Position numbers and translations under genes: made by a program
Shown: positions 26,674-36,038 of the stretch, piece by piece
How positions within the stretch are numbered: the first letter of the stretch is position 1
Layout: each line of letters opens with the position of its first letter
Source of the DNA: Pseudolactococcus piscium
GTDB lineage: Bacteria > Bacillota > Bacilli > Lactobacillales > Streptococcaceae
NCBI RefSeq assembly: GCF_002441695.1
Contig: NZ_JXJW01000005.1
Coordinates: 1-64,000, forward strand
Direction of reading: 5' to 3'
DNA length: 64,000 bases
Notes under the pieces: model-generated
The model's input: the letters and a program-made list of their open reading frames with translations, nothing else
Told to the model about the DNA's origin: nothing
Databases searched by the model: none

Positions 26674-29463
26674 TGTTGCCTCAGCAAGGATTTCACAGAT
26701 AAAGAGTTTTTCTCCTTGAGATAAACGCAGGTTGAGGCCATCCTCCATCGTTAATAGTGTTTTTGATACGATCGGTAGCAAGGCAAGGGTGTCCTCACTT
26801 GCGATATCCTCATAGGCTAGGGCGTCTTCCTTAATCACACGCTCAAAGGCAAAGGCACTGTGAATGATCAATTTAATCAGCGTTGCATTCTGAAAATTCA
26901 TCTGGCATTCCTGCTGAACTTGATCTGTCCATTTTAATAAGAAATCTAACATCAATCTCGGATTCAAATAGACAAGATGGGTCTCAAGCATATCTGCACA
27001 TAAATCTCTGATCACATAGTTTTGGCTTTTATTGTCGACCTCACGCATCTCTCCCTTTGTTAAGATTTGGTTGAGCATATTCGTGCCACTACCTTCGATT
27101 AACTTTTCAAGTGAGATGTAGGGTGCTTCAATTTTCGGATTTTTGGTGCCAACACTTGCCAACACCTGATAGTTGGCTAAAATTTTGGGCATCTCTTCCT
27201 TGATTTTCAAAGCCGATAAGGTCAAGATACGAACATCCTCATCTGTCGTCCGCTCAACAATATCATTTAGCAAGGTCTCCACTTTCTTAGCAGTACCAGA
27301 ACCCGTCATACAAATCGATACGATTGCTTTTGGCCGACCTTTAGAGGTCTTTTGCGCACGAACTGCTGCTAAAAAGTCGCGTTTAACTGAATCATAGACA
27401 TTCATCAGCGTTCTATCCGTATAGGCTGCTTTTCGGACGGTATCTAAGACCATCACTGTCGTGACATTTTGGATAATTCTGACCTCTATGCCACTTGCTT
27501 TGACTAGTTTGGGCTCAATCATGGACAAGGATCCCATATCGACTAATAATAAGACACCTTTCCCCATATTCAACTTTTTAACCTTGTCGACAACTGCTTC
27601 GAACATCTCTTGAGGCGTCATAGCTAGTGACATATCAAGTGAGTCTATTTGGGCCACGCCTAACAATTCTGTGACGACGTTAACCATCGAGGTTGCTGTA
27701 CTATTACCATGAGCAGCGACCAGAATACCTATTTTTTGATCCGTACTTTCTGTTTCCATATTGACAAGGAGCATGGCCAAATAAGCAACTTCTATATCCG
27801 GTAGACTATGATGGAAGGTGTTAAACACCTCGACTTTAAAACGTTCAGCCACTTGATAAGCCAACCCATGGTCTTTTTTAAAGTGGTCAATCTCCTGCTC
27901 AACTAATAAATTGACTTTTTCACCACGCGCAAAATAAGCATCGATATGCATGGCAAAAAAATAAACAAACCGTCTATCAAATTTGACGCCCATTTCTGCT
28001 TCAGCAATCCCCTTTAAGTCAGTAACAAAGTCGACAATCGATTTGTCAACAAAGTTTAGCAGATTTAGGGTACTATCATAATTTTTAACATACTTTTTCA
28101 GATATAACTGCAACTCATCAAGCATGGTCTGTTTGATCCGCATATGAGATAGTCCCTCATCTTCTAGGACGGCTATCTTTTTATCAAGCGCATCATAGAT
28201 GTTATAATCCGTAGATGCCGCAGGTGCTACAGTTATCTTTTCAGGATGAATCACTGTCACGACATCAACATACTTTGAAATCGTCATGGCGCGCGCTAAA
28301 TTTTCACGACTACTCATCCAGTCTTCCCGAATTTCCTCTGGCAGACTACGAATGTCGATATCTACTTCCTCAAAGCGATGAATACTTTTCAAAAAAGCTT
28401 GGGCACAGACGAGCTGAATCATTGATTTTAACTGACCGACATTCCCAGAAGTCGTCACATGCACAAGCGCATTAATCACATCGATCGAAATGCGGATTGT
28501 TTTCTTGATGCGCTTAGCTTCCTGACCAAATAAAAAGGTTGTCAATTCAACACGTTCCTCGATTGAGCGCTCGCTCAAGGAAGGAATTTGAATCGTCATC
28601 GGAATCCGTCTGACAAAAGTTTTTAGTAAGGCTGACTCTGGATTTTCCGTCGTCGCACAGATGATGAGGACTTTACTATGTCGTTTAACCCCACTCTCTC
28701 CCAATCGGTTAAATGTCCCATTATCTATAAAGTAAAAGAGCATCTCTTGGCCTTCTGGTGGGAGTCGATGTACCTCATCTAGTAGTAAAATACCACCATC
28801 TGCCTTTTCAACTAAGCCCTCACGATCACTTTCTGCCCCAGTAAATGCCCCTTTGGCATAGCCAAACAATTGACTCATCAGCAACTGCGGATTATTATAG
28901 TAGTCTGCACAGTTAAAACTCTTAAATGGGGCATCTTCTGCTAGTAATCCCTCATATTGGGAGTACTCATAGGTTTTTTCCGCAAAGAAAGTCTTACCTG
29001 TACCAGTCTGACCCAGTAAGAGCATGTGTAAGCCCGATGGTGGATAATAAACAGCCGCCTTAGCCTGGGAGATCACTTTTTTTAAGCTTGACTGATAGCC
29101 AATGATTTGATCAAACGGATTTTTTGAGTGTGCAAGTGTCACATCAGCATTGACTTCTGACTGATCCTGATCAGAACCGATGATGTCAGCTACTGTTTGA
29201 ACCTCCGTTACATCGTGTAACGTTTTATCTAATAGTGCCTCCATACCTTCCTTAGGTAGAAAACGCACCGGATAGGTGGTCACCTTGATCACCCGTCCAT
29301 CTCGCACTAATTTATTCAGTTCTAGGCTTGTATTAGCTCGACTAATTGCTAATGCCTTAGCTAGTTCAAGCGCAGGTGTACCTTGCATTTCCTCTAGATC
29401 ATTTATCGTCTTATCAAACCATAGCTGACTTAAGGCTTGGTAGACACGGTCGATTCTGAGCAT
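26662..29463 (-). CDS. levR: LevR-type sigma-54 transcriptional activator with PTS regulation domains
   Basis: A 933-residue enhancer-binding activator. Order: N-terminal winged helix (1-80); AAA+ domain (about 130-370) with Walker A GQTGTGKTFFAE, the sigma-54 contact loop GAFTGA and Walker B GGILLLDEVHR; PRD1 (about 460-560, with His in FFAMHIDAYF); an EIIA-Man-like domain (about 570-700, VAAHGNSTATSM with the phosphorylatable His); an EIIB-like segment (about 720-800, ICMTGSGTAKKVETLL); and PRD2 (about 830-933). Phosphorylation by HPr and the lev PTS tunes such activators (family knowledge). AAGGAG precedes the ATG. Divergent from rpoN. Confidence 0.96.
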   Translation of the reverse strand: MLRIDRVYQALSQLWFDKTINDLEEMQGTPALELAKALAISRANTSLELNKLVRDGRVIKVTTYPVRFLPKEGMEALLDKTLHDVTEVQTVADIIGSDQDQSEVNADVTLAHSKNPFDQIIGYQSSLKKVISQAKAAVYYPPSGLHMLLLGQTGTGKTFFAEKTYEYSQYEGLLAEDAPFKSFNCADYYNNPQLLMSQLFGYAKGAFTGAESDREGLVEKADGGILLLDEVHRLPPEGQEMLFYFIDNGTFNRLGESGVKRHSKVLIICATTENPESALLKTFVRRIPMTIQIPSLSERSIEERVELTTFLFGQEAKRIKKTIRISIDVINALVHVTTSGNVGQLKSMIQLVCAQAFLKSIHRFEEVDIDIRSLPEEIREDWMSSRENLARAMTISKYVDVVTVIHPEKITVAPAASTDYNIYDALDKKIAVLEDEGLSHMRIKQTMLDELQLYLKKYVKNYDSTLNLLNFVDKSIVDFVTDLKGIAEAEMGVKFDRRFVYFFAMHIDAYFARGEKVNLLVEQEIDHFKKDHGLAYQVAERFKVEVFNTFHHSLPDIEVAYLAMLLVNMETESTDQKIGILVAAHGNSTATSMVNVVTELLGVAQIDSLDMSLAMTPQEMFEAVVDKVKKLNMGKGVLLLVDMGSLSMIEPKLVKASGIEVRIIQNVTTVMVLDTVRKAAYTDRTLMNVYDSVKRDFLAAVRAQKTSKGRPKAIVSICMTGSGTAKKVETLLNDIVERTTDEDVRILTLSALKIKEEMPKILANYQVLASVGTKNPKIEAPYISLEKLIEGSGTNMLNQILTKGEMREVDNKSQNYVIRDLCADMLETHLVYLNPRLMLDFLLKWTDQVQQECQMNFQNATLIKLIIHSAFAFERVIKEDALAYEDIASEDTLALLPIVSKTLLTMEDGLNLRLSQGEKLFICEILAEATSVS

Positions 29464-29514
29464 AACTCTCCTTTTATTCCAAGCATGATACTCCTATTAT
29501 ACATAAAATTCTAA

Positions 29515-29556
29515 TTTTTATGAACTATCAATCAGGGATAGTGTATAATGAAATAA
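29515..29556 (+). promoter_or_regulatory. Putative rpoN promoter
   Basis: TATAAT at 29544-29549 with TG directly before it and TGAACT (29521-29526) 17 nt upstream. The start codon lies 35 bp downstream. Confidence 0.5.
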
Positions 29557-29583
29557 TAAGACCAAATAGAAAGATCGTTACAT

Positions 29584-30933
29584 ATGATAGTCAAACCCAC
29601 TAACCAGTTAACCCAGCAGCAAGCACAAGCCCAAATCCAGAAACTTGCTATGACCCAAAAGATGCAGCAATCACTTCGTGTCTTACAGTTCAACTCGACT
29701 GATTTAGTTGATTTTTTGCGTGAGCAAGCACTGGATAATCCACTCATCACGATTAAGTTGTCAGCTGATCATGCTGATGGCTCAAGCCTATCAACCCATG
29801 CCAATCAGCTATCCGAAGATAAGCATCAAGCCTTTTTAGCACAATTACCTGCTGAAAAAACCTCTTTATTTGATCACTTGATAGAGCAAATTCATTTAAA
29901 CTACCGAGATACTTTTTTACGTACCCTCCTGCTCTATTTAGTGGGTTACATCGATGCGAATGGCTATCTGACAATTTCACTCGAGACTGCTGCTAGTCAA
30001 GCGGGCGCAACAGAGGTTGAGATGCTTGATGCCCTCACACTGTTACAGCAGTTAGAACCTGCTGGCATCGGCGCTAGAACTTTACAGGAATGTCTCATGT
30101 TACAGACAGAGCGTGATAACCATGCACCTGATATTGCCTATCTACTGCTTGAAGAAAGCTTTGACCAACTCGTCAATCACCAATGGGATCCCATCAGTCA
30201 GCGTTACCAGATCAGTTTAAGTGATATACAAGTTATTTTTGACTATATCCAGAGTTTAACGCCTCGACCGGGCACTGCCTATAGCCTCCCCTTGGCCCAG
30301 TTCATCAAACCTGATTTAGAGGTAACCCTGATAGATGGTAAGCTGACCCTTGGGTCAACCAGAGACTGGCAACCGCAAGTTAATTTTCAACAAAAATACT
30401 ATGACCGCTACAAACAAGTAGCCGATACCGAATTACAAGACTATTTAACCGCACGTAAAGCCGAGTTTGACTGGCTAAAAGAAACCGTTGCAAAACGTGG
30501 GGATACCATCCTGCGTGTGGGAACTGAGATTCTGCATCGACAAGCCGACTTTTTTTATCAACAGACGCACCCTCTGACGCCGATGACCTTAAAAGAGATT
30601 GCAACAGCCTTGGGTTTACACGAATCGACAATCAGTCGAGCAGTCAACCAAAAATATATGAGAACGCCATTCGGCATTTATGAGCTGAAATCATTTTTCA
30701 CCCAAGGTATCTCACAGCATCAGGCAGATGGCGATAGTAACCCGATCTCAAACCAAGCAGTAAAAATGAAACTACAAGCCATTATTGAAACTGAAAATAA
30801 GCAGCAACCACTCTCTGATCAAAAAATCGTGGACTTGCTCGCTAAATCAGAGGTTAGTATTTCACGTCGCACAGTCGTCAAATACAGAGACAGCTTAGGT
30901 ATCCCATCATCTAGTAAAAGAAAACGGTATTGA
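29584..30933 (+). CDS. rpoN: RNA polymerase sigma-54 factor
   Basis: A 449-residue sigma factor. Region I (residues 10-55) is Gln/Leu-rich: QQQAQAQIQKLAMTQKMQQS and LQFNSTDLVDFLREQALDNP. The core-binding domain follows (about 100-230). The HTH for the -12 element is in MTLKEIATALGLHESTISRA. The C-terminal RpoN box reads SRRTVVKYRDSLGI (ARRTVAKYRE type), which reads the -24 element. Length is near the usual 440-480. It lies back-to-back with levR, and the only sigma-54 promoter seen here is that of the lev PTS. RpoN is absent from many streptococci, so its presence is informative. Confidence 0.96.
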   Translation: MIVKPTNQLTQQQAQAQIQKLAMTQKMQQSLRVLQFNSTDLVDFLREQALDNPLITIKLSADHADGSSLSTHANQLSEDKHQAFLAQLPAEKTSLFDHLIEQIHLNYRDTFLRTLLLYLVGYIDANGYLTISLETAASQAGATEVEMLDALTLLQQLEPAGIGARTLQECLMLQTERDNHAPDIAYLLLEESFDQLVNHQWDPISQRYQISLSDIQVIFDYIQSLTPRPGTAYSLPLAQFIKPDLEVTLIDGKLTLGSTRDWQPQVNFQQKYYDRYKQVADTELQDYLTARKAEFDWLKETVAKRGDTILRVGTEILHRQADFFYQQTHPLTPMTLKEIATALGLHESTISRAVNQKYMRTPFGIYELKSFFTQGISQHQADGDSNPISNQAVKMKLQAIIETENKQQPLSDQKIVDLLAKSEVSISRRTVVKYRDSLGIPSSSKRKRY

Positions 30934-30934
30934 A

Positions 30935-30963
30935 AAAAGCAGGCGCTTGATTAGCCTGCTTTT
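30935..30963. terminator. Bidirectional terminator between rpoN and dapL
   Basis: Perfect 10-bp stem AAAAGCAGGC / GCCTGCTTTT with a 9-nt loop and A/T tails on both sides. It overlaps the last four codons of dapL. Confidence 0.88.
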
Positions 30964-32081
30964 GTCTTGATAAAATTTGAAATCTGTTTGACACCAAATG
31001 CTAGTGCCGCTTCATCTGGTGACATCTTAGGATGATGCAAGGCATAAGGCGTATCTATGCCTAACCAGAACATGACCCCTGGGATTTTAGATAGCAGATA
31101 GCCAAAGTCTTCTCCTGTCATAGCAGGCGCGATATCAATCAAGTTAACACCTTCTGCTTGATCAAAGAAGGTCATCAGCTCCTCAGCTAAGGCAGGATTA
31201 TTTTCAACTGGCAGATAGCCACCTTGTCTGAGATCAATCTCAACAGCCAAATCAAAACTAGTGGCAATTCCTTGCGCAATCTCACGAATCCGTTTTTGTG
31301 TCAGGTCATTCATTTCCTGAGTCAAGGTGCGAATCGTCCCGTGTAGATAGGCAGTTTCAGAAATGACATTATTAGTCGTCCCAGCATGCATACTACCAAA
31401 GGTGACAACAGCACCCTCTATCGGGTCAACATTTCGACTGACGATTGTCTGAACTTGGGTGATAAAATAACTTGCCGCGACCAAGGCATCATTAGCATGG
31501 TGTGGAAAAGCTGCATGACCACCAGTGCCCTTAAAGGAGACCTTAACTTCACAGGTACCTGCAAATAGGGTCGAGGTATTTGTCGCGATGTCACCAACTT
31601 TTAGATCCGGTCGAACATGCAGGCCGTAAAATTCATCCGGTCGAAAGGCACCATCGAGCATACCTGCCTCATACATTAGCATACCACCTGCTTCATTTTC
31701 CTCAGCAGGCTGAAATAGAAAGATTAGATTTTGCTTGGGTTGCGTGACTAACAGCTGCTCTAAGACGCCTAGCGCCAAGGTCATGTGCATATCATGGCCA
31801 CAGGCATGCATGCGACCCTCATGACGTGACTTGAAATCTAGACCAGTATCTTCGATAATCGGTAGGCCGTCAATATCTGTCCGCCAGCCGATCGTTTTCT
31901 CTGGTGCAGTACCCGTTAACTTGACGACAATGCCTGTTTGCCAGGTTTTGATGGAAACAAACGATTTTCCTTTAGTTAACTCGGCTATTTTTGCCATAAG
32001 ATAGGCATGCGTTTCAAACTCTTCTAACCCGATTTCTGGAATTTGATGTAAGTCTCTGCGCGTCGCGATTAAATCAAGCAT
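30951..32081 (-). CDS. N-acetyldiaminopimelate deacetylase (M20 family)
   Basis: A 376-residue zinc amidohydrolase of the M20D group. Metal and catalytic residues are visible in [14 protein letters not shown] and [12 protein letters not shown], and in the C-terminal [21 protein letters not shown]. It likely deacetylates N-acetyl-LL-diaminopimelate in the acetylase branch of lysine and peptidoglycan precursor synthesis; pairing with dapH directly upstream supports this over a general hippurate hydrolase. AAGGAGACAGCC precedes the ATG. A strong hairpin terminator lies between the two genes, so expression may be partly separate. Confidence 0.88.
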   Translation of the reverse strand: MLDLIATRRDLHQIPEIGLEEFETHAYLMAKIAELTKGKSFVSIKTWQTGIVVKLTGTAPEKTIGWRTDIDGLPIIEDTGLDFKSRHEGRMHACGHDMHMTLALGVLEQLLVTQPKQNLIFLFQPAEENEAGGMLMYEAGMLDGAFRPDEFYGLHVRPDLKVGDIATNTSTLFAGTCEVKVSFKGTGGHAAFPHHANDALVAASYFITQVQTIVSRNVDPIEGAVVTFGSMHAGTTNNVISETAYLHGTIRTLTQEMNDLTQKRIREIAQGIATSFDLAVEIDLRQGGYLPVENNPALAEELMTFFDQAEGVNLIDIAPAMTGEDFGYLLSKIPGVMFWLGIDTPYALHHPKMSPDEAALAFGVKQISNFIKTKAG

Positions 32082-32107
32082 GGCTGTCTCCTTATATGAT
32101 GTTCTGA

Positions 32108-32139
32108 TAGCGAAAAAGGCAAAGTTTCTTTTGCCTTTT
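32108..32139 (-). terminator. Hairpin terminator between dapH and dapL
   Basis: Perfect 10-bp stem AAAAGGCAAA / TTTGCCTTTT with a 6-nt loop, extended T-tail on the minus strand. Confidence 0.8.
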
Positions 32140-32205
32140 CCTGCGAATGAAACCGACTAACTAACAGCTAGCCAACTTCTCTATTTCAGTTATAAGCTGC
32201 GTGGC

Positions 32206-32901
32206 TTAAAGCGTACGAAGTGCTTCTTCAAGGGCAGTTTTTTGTTTTGTTCTATCGTCTATTGCTTTGATGATACGTGCTGGCACACCAGCTACTACGA
32301 CATTTTCAGGTACGTCTTGTGTCACGATGGCACCAGCTGCAACAACTGATCCATTCCCAACTTGAACACCCTCAATCACGACAGCATTGGCACCGACTAA
32401 GACGTCATTACCGATACGTACTGGTTCCGCACTTGCAGGCTCGATAACGCCAGCTAGAACAGCACCCGCACCAATATGTGAGTTTGTACCAACTGTCGCA
32501 CGACCACCTAAAATAGCCCCCATATCAATCATCGTACCCGCACCGATTTCAGCACCGATATTAATCACAGCGCCCATCATGATCACCGCATTATCACCGA
32601 TCGTCACTTGATCTCGGATGACAGCTCCTGGTTCAATACGTGCATTAATGTCTCGTTTATCCAGTAAAGGAACAGCTGAGTTACGGCCGTCTTGTTCGAC
32701 AACGTAATCTTGATTTTCTGTCAACTTACTGAGTAGTGGGGCAATAACAGCCCAGTCACCAAAAAGGACATTGCCGAGTTGGATAACTGATTGTGGAATA
32801 GCGGCTGCCAACTCACCTGAAAAAGTCACTTTAACAGTCGTTTTTTTCTCAGCATTAGCGATAAATTGAATAATTTCCTGTGCGCTCATCGTATTAGACA
32901 T
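32206..32901 (-). CDS. dapH: Tetrahydrodipicolinate N-acetyltransferase
   Basis: A 231-residue acyltransferase that acetylates tetrahydrodipicolinate using acetyl-CoA. The N-terminal DapH domain (residues 1-85) is followed by a left-handed beta-helix of hexapeptide repeats ([20 protein letters not shown] onward, to about 205) with the typical [13 protein letters not shown] end. The ATG at 32901 is chosen over 32934 because GAGGAG stands 5 nt before it and the other start would overlap ecfT. Ten bp separate it from ecfT, so it is the last gene of the ecf operon. Confidence 0.95.
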   Translation of the reverse strand: MSNTMSAQEIIQFIANAEKKTTVKVTFSGELAAAIPQSVIQLGNVLFGDWAVIAPLLSKLTENQDYVVEQDGRNSAVPLLDKRDINARIEPGAVIRDQVTIGDNAVIMMGAVINIGAEIGAGTMIDMGAILGGRATVGTNSHIGAGAVLAGVIEPASAEPVRIGNDVLVGANAVVIEGVQVGNGSVVAAGAIVTQDVPENVVVAGVPARIIKAIDDRTKQKTALEEALRTL

Positions 32902-32911
32902 ATAGTCTCCT

Positions 32912-33712
32912 CTAGTTAATCGTATTCCAGCCAATCAAGATCGCCATGACAGCAATCAAGCTGATAAGTAATAGTGTATCATAGATTTGCCATTTCAGGA
33001 CACGATATTTACTGCGACCGTCACCACCTTGATAACCACGACTTTCCATGGCAACAGCTAAATCATCTGCCCGTCTGAAACTAGAGACAAAAAGCGGAAT
33101 CAAAATCGGAATAACCGATTTGACTTTTTGCACTAAGTTACCTTCACCGAAATCCATACCACGCGATTTTTGGGCATTCATAATCATGGTCGTATCATCC
33201 ATCAAAGTCGGGATGAACCGAAGAGAAATAGATAACATCAAACCGATCTCATGAACAGGTACCTTAATTTTTTTTAAGGGTGCTAGACCCGTTTCTATCC
33301 CGTCAGCTAAGGTTAATGGCGGTGTTGTCAAAGTCAATAAAGTCGACATAAAGATAATCAAGACAAACCGCATAAAAATGAAAAAGGCATTTTGCAAGGA
33401 ATAAGTTGTGATTTTTAAAATCCAGATTTGAAAGAGAACTTCTCCTCCTGTCGTAAATAACATCTGAAAGACGACCGTAAATAAAATCAAGCCTAGCATC
33501 GGCCGCAACCCCTTAAGAAAATAAGAGAGTTTAATCCGACTCATCAGAACACCCAGTAGACTGAACAAGGCCAAAATGCCGTAACCCACGACATCGTGTG
33601 CCAAAAAGATGATAAAGACAAAGGCAAACATGGCCACTAGCTTACTGCGAGGGTCCATGCGATGAATCACCGAATCTCCTGGGATATAACGCCCAATAAT
33701 CAATTTATCCAT
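32912..33712 (-). CDS. ecfT: ECF transporter transmembrane subunit EcfT
   Basis: A 266-residue membrane coupling protein of the energy-coupling-factor vitamin transporters. The start [21 protein letters not shown] is diagnostic. Coupling helices carry the two Ala-Arg-Gly type motifs, here [12 protein letters not shown] and [11 protein letters not shown]. It joins EcfA1/EcfA2 to exchangeable substrate-binding S subunits (none encoded here). It overlaps ecfA2 by 8 bp. Confidence 0.96.
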   Translation of the reverse strand: MDKLIIGRYIPGDSVIHRMDPRSKLVAMFAFVFIIFLAHDVVGYGILALFSLLGVLMSRIKLSYFLKGLRPMLGLILFTVVFQMLFTTGGEVLFQIWILKITTYSLQNAFFIFMRFVLIIFMSTLLTLTTPPLTLADGIETGLAPLKKIKVPVHEIGLMLSISLRFIPTLMDDTTMIMNAQKSRGMDFGEGNLVQKVKSVIPILIPLFVSSFRRADDLAVAMESRGYQGGDGRSKYRVLKWQIYDTLLLISLIAVMAILIGWNTIN

Positions 33713-34559
33713 GAGCCGCAGCCTCCGTTAGTAAGTGAACTAGCTCAGTCCGCGTGATAGGCAACTGTTCAAAGTGCTGTCCACGGGCTTGTAAAAGCAT
33801 GGCAAACTGTGTTGCTTTCGGCACACCTAATTGGTGTGCTGTCATAAAGTTAACATCTTGAAACAGCTCACGTGGTTGACCAGATTTGATGATACGACCT
33901 TTTTCTAAGACGTACATCATGTCGGCATAGTCAGCCACATCATCCATGAGATGCGTGACTAAAATCAACGTAACCCCTGACGCATGAATGCTATCAAACA
34001 AGCGCATCATGTTAATTCTAGACTTGGGATCTAGCCCTGCTGTTGGCTCATCTAGGACCAGTACGCTCGGATTCATAGCGAGAATACCTGCAATGGCAAC
34101 ACGTCGCATCTGACCGCCAGATAATTCAAATGGCGAGCGATCAAATAAGTCATCAGAAATCCCAACTAAGCGTAATTTTTCACGCGCAGTCGCCTCAGCA
34201 TCAGCCTTAGACACACCAAAATTTTGTGGCCCAAAGGCAACATCTTTAAGCACTGTTTCATCAAATAACTGGGTTTCGGGAAATTGAAACACAACCCCGA
34301 CTTTTTTCCGAACAGGTTTGACTTCTTTGCCCTTGCTGGTTGATTTGATGATGGTATCATCGACCGTAACAGTACCAGAGGTCGGTAATAATAAAGCATT
34401 CAGCTGTTGCAGCAAGGTCGATTTTCCAGAGCCAGTATGCCCAACAAGTGCAGTAAAACTCCCGTCGATAATATCTAGGTCAATGTCAAACAAGGCCCGA
34501 CTTTCGAAAGGAGTGTTAGGCTGATAGGTATAGGTTACTTTGTCAAAATTGATTGGCAT
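33705..34559 (-). CDS. ecfA2: ECF transporter ATP-binding subunit EcfA2
   Basis: A 284-residue ABC ATPase. Walker [14 protein letters not shown]-loop [14 protein letters not shown], signature [13 protein letters not shown], Walker [14 protein letters not shown] and the switch His in LVTHLMDD. The FPETQLF Q-loop is typical of EcfA2. It overlaps ecfA1 by 25 bp and ecfT by 8 bp, so the three subunits are tightly coupled. Confidence 0.97.
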   Translation of the reverse strand: MPINFDKVTYTYQPNTPFESRALFDIDLDIIDGSFTALVGHTGSGKSTLLQQLNALLLPTSGTVTVDDTIIKSTSKGKEVKPVRKKVGVVFQFPETQLFDETVLKDVAFGPQNFGVSKADAEATAREKLRLVGISDDLFDRSPFELSGGQMRRVAIAGILAMNPSVLVLDEPTAGLDPKSRINMMRLFDSIHASGVTLILVTHLMDDVADYADMMYVLEKGRIIKSGQPRELFQDVNFMTAHQLGVPKATQFAMLLQARGQHFEQLPITRTELVHLLTEAAAHG

Positions 34560-35371
34560 AAAAAGTCAGCTAACTCGCTTTCTGTAAAATATGTTTCGGG
34601 AATATCTAGGCCAGCTTGTCGTAAATCATTTGCGACATTCGCGGAAAATGGCACATCAAGACCAATTTCTACCAAATTATTGTTAAGAAAAAGTTGACTG
34701 GGCTCCGCAATCTGTTCTATCTGACCATCTTTCATCACGATAATCTTATCAGATAGACTGGCTTCATCCAAATCATGTGTAATCGAGATTACCGTCAAGT
34801 TAAACTGCTCCTTGATTTCTCGCACAACATCTACAATCGCTAATCTTCCTTTGGGATCTAGCATCGACGTCGCTTCATCTAGGATGATGATATCTGGTCG
34901 TAAGGCAACGATACCTGCAATAGCAACACGCTGCTTTTGACCACCAGACAAGCGTGCCGGCTCCTTCGTTTTAAACTCAGACATATCAACTCGCGCTAAG
35001 GCAGCCTCAACACGTGACAACATCTCAACACGGGGGACACCCTGATTTTCCATACCAAAAGCAACATCATCTTCAACTGTTGAGCCGACAAACTGATTAT
35101 CTGGATTTTGGAAAACCATGCCGATTTTTTGGCGGAGTTCCCACACATTTTCTTCTGTCAATTGCTTGCCATCTATGATGATTTGACCAGACGATGCGGC
35201 CATCAAGCCATCAATCAAACGTGCTGTGGTTGACTTACCAGAACCATTACGCCCGATAATCGACACCCACTCCCCACGCAAGATATCAAAAGAGACGTCA
35301 TTTACCGCGTAAATGTCGCTTTCTCCATCATATTTATAGCTTAAATTTTTTATTTCCAGAATTTTCTGCAT
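34535..35371 (-). CDS. ecfA1: ECF transporter ATP-binding subunit EcfA1
   Basis: A 278-residue ABC ATPase. Walker [14 protein letters not shown]-loop [13 protein letters not shown], signature [13 protein letters not shown], Walker [14 protein letters not shown] and the switch His in SITHDLDE. The ATG at 35371 gives the usual length and begins [15 protein letters not shown]; the in-frame starts at 35377 and 35449 are less likely. TGGTATAAT ends 6 nt before this ATG, with TTGAGA 18 nt above it, and there is no Shine-Dalgarno, so the operon mRNA is probably leaderless. Confidence 0.96.
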   Translation of the reverse strand: MQKILEIKNLSYKYDGESDIYAVNDVSFDILRGEWVSIIGRNGSGKSTTARLIDGLMAASSGQIIIDGKQLTEENVWELRQKIGMVFQNPDNQFVGSTVEDDVAFGMENQGVPRVEMLSRVEAALARVDMSEFKTKEPARLSGGQKQRVAIAGIVALRPDIIILDEATSMLDPKGRLAIVDVVREIKEQFNLTVISITHDLDEASLSDKIIVMKDGQIEQIAEPSQLFLNNNLVEIGLDVPFSANVANDLRQAGLDIPETYFTESELADFLCQSILTK

Positions 35372-35377
35372 GACCAT

Positions 35378-35407
35378 ATTATACCACAACGTCGCTAAAA
35401 GTCTCAA
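35378..35407 (-). promoter_or_regulatory. Leaderless-type promoter of the ecf operon
   Basis: Minus-strand TTGAGA (35407-35402), 18-nt spacer, TATAAT (35383-35378) with TG one base upstream, then 6 nt to the ATG at 35371. Confidence 0.7.
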
Positions 35408-35525
35408 TAGACAGGACTGGACCTTATCGTTGATTTTTTTTGGCACCACTTACCACAGCGAGTGACAAGTTAGCCAAGCAACTCTAGTTTACTATATTTT
35501 CCCATACGGTTTTTACATGATAGCA

Positions 35526-35816
35526 TCAACGAAGTGTATGCTTTATCTTTTTTATCCCTGACACTAACAAGGTGAAACAAAACATCGTGACCATGATAAC
35601 CACTGTAAAAGAATGGTTATGGGCAATCTTAATGCCAAATCCTCCTGAAGCTGTTGTTTGATAGACTGACTCAAACAACCCATACGGTAATCGAATGTCT
35701 ACTTTTCCCATAAACGTATAACAAAAACTTGCTAGATAGGTCACTAACAACGTTATAATCGTTAACCCCACTACAGTCCCCATTGTCCTTAACCCTATCA
35801 TCATTTTGTTTCGCAT
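35526..35816 (-). CDS. Small two-helix membrane protein, unknown
   Basis: A 96-residue protein with two clear membrane helices (about residues 10-32 and 70-90) around a polar loop with LPYGLFESVYQTTASGGFG. The ATG at 35816 follows GAGAAGAGG at 8-nt spacing and is preferred over 35834. No family recognised. Single gene between nrdD and the ecf operon, on the same strand. Confidence 0.6.
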   Translation of the reverse strand: MRNKMMIGLRTMGTVVGLTIITLLVTYLASFCYTFMGKVDIRLPYGLFESVYQTTASGGFGIKIAHNHSFTVVIMVTMFCFTLLVSGIKKIKHTLR

Positions 35817-36005
35817 AACCATCCTCTTCTCCATTTATAAAAAAAACTATCTTTATAACTTATTCTATCATAAGTAATGCTATAAAATCCATACGTTGCT
35901 AATTTGCAAGCGCTCATGATTAAGTATTTTCCTAAAAGTGGGAAGTTGTGTTTGTAGTTGTGCACCATTACTTTACATATTATATTCAAATATCCTGCAA
36001 AGCAA

Positions 36006-36033
36006 AAAACAGCAAATCAGAGTTTGCTGTTTT
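36006..36033 (-). terminator. Terminator of nrdD
   Basis: Perfect 11-bp stem AAAACAGCAAA / TTTGCTGTTTT, 6-nt loop, just after the nrdD stop. Confidence 0.85.
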
Positions 36034-36038
36034 ATTGC

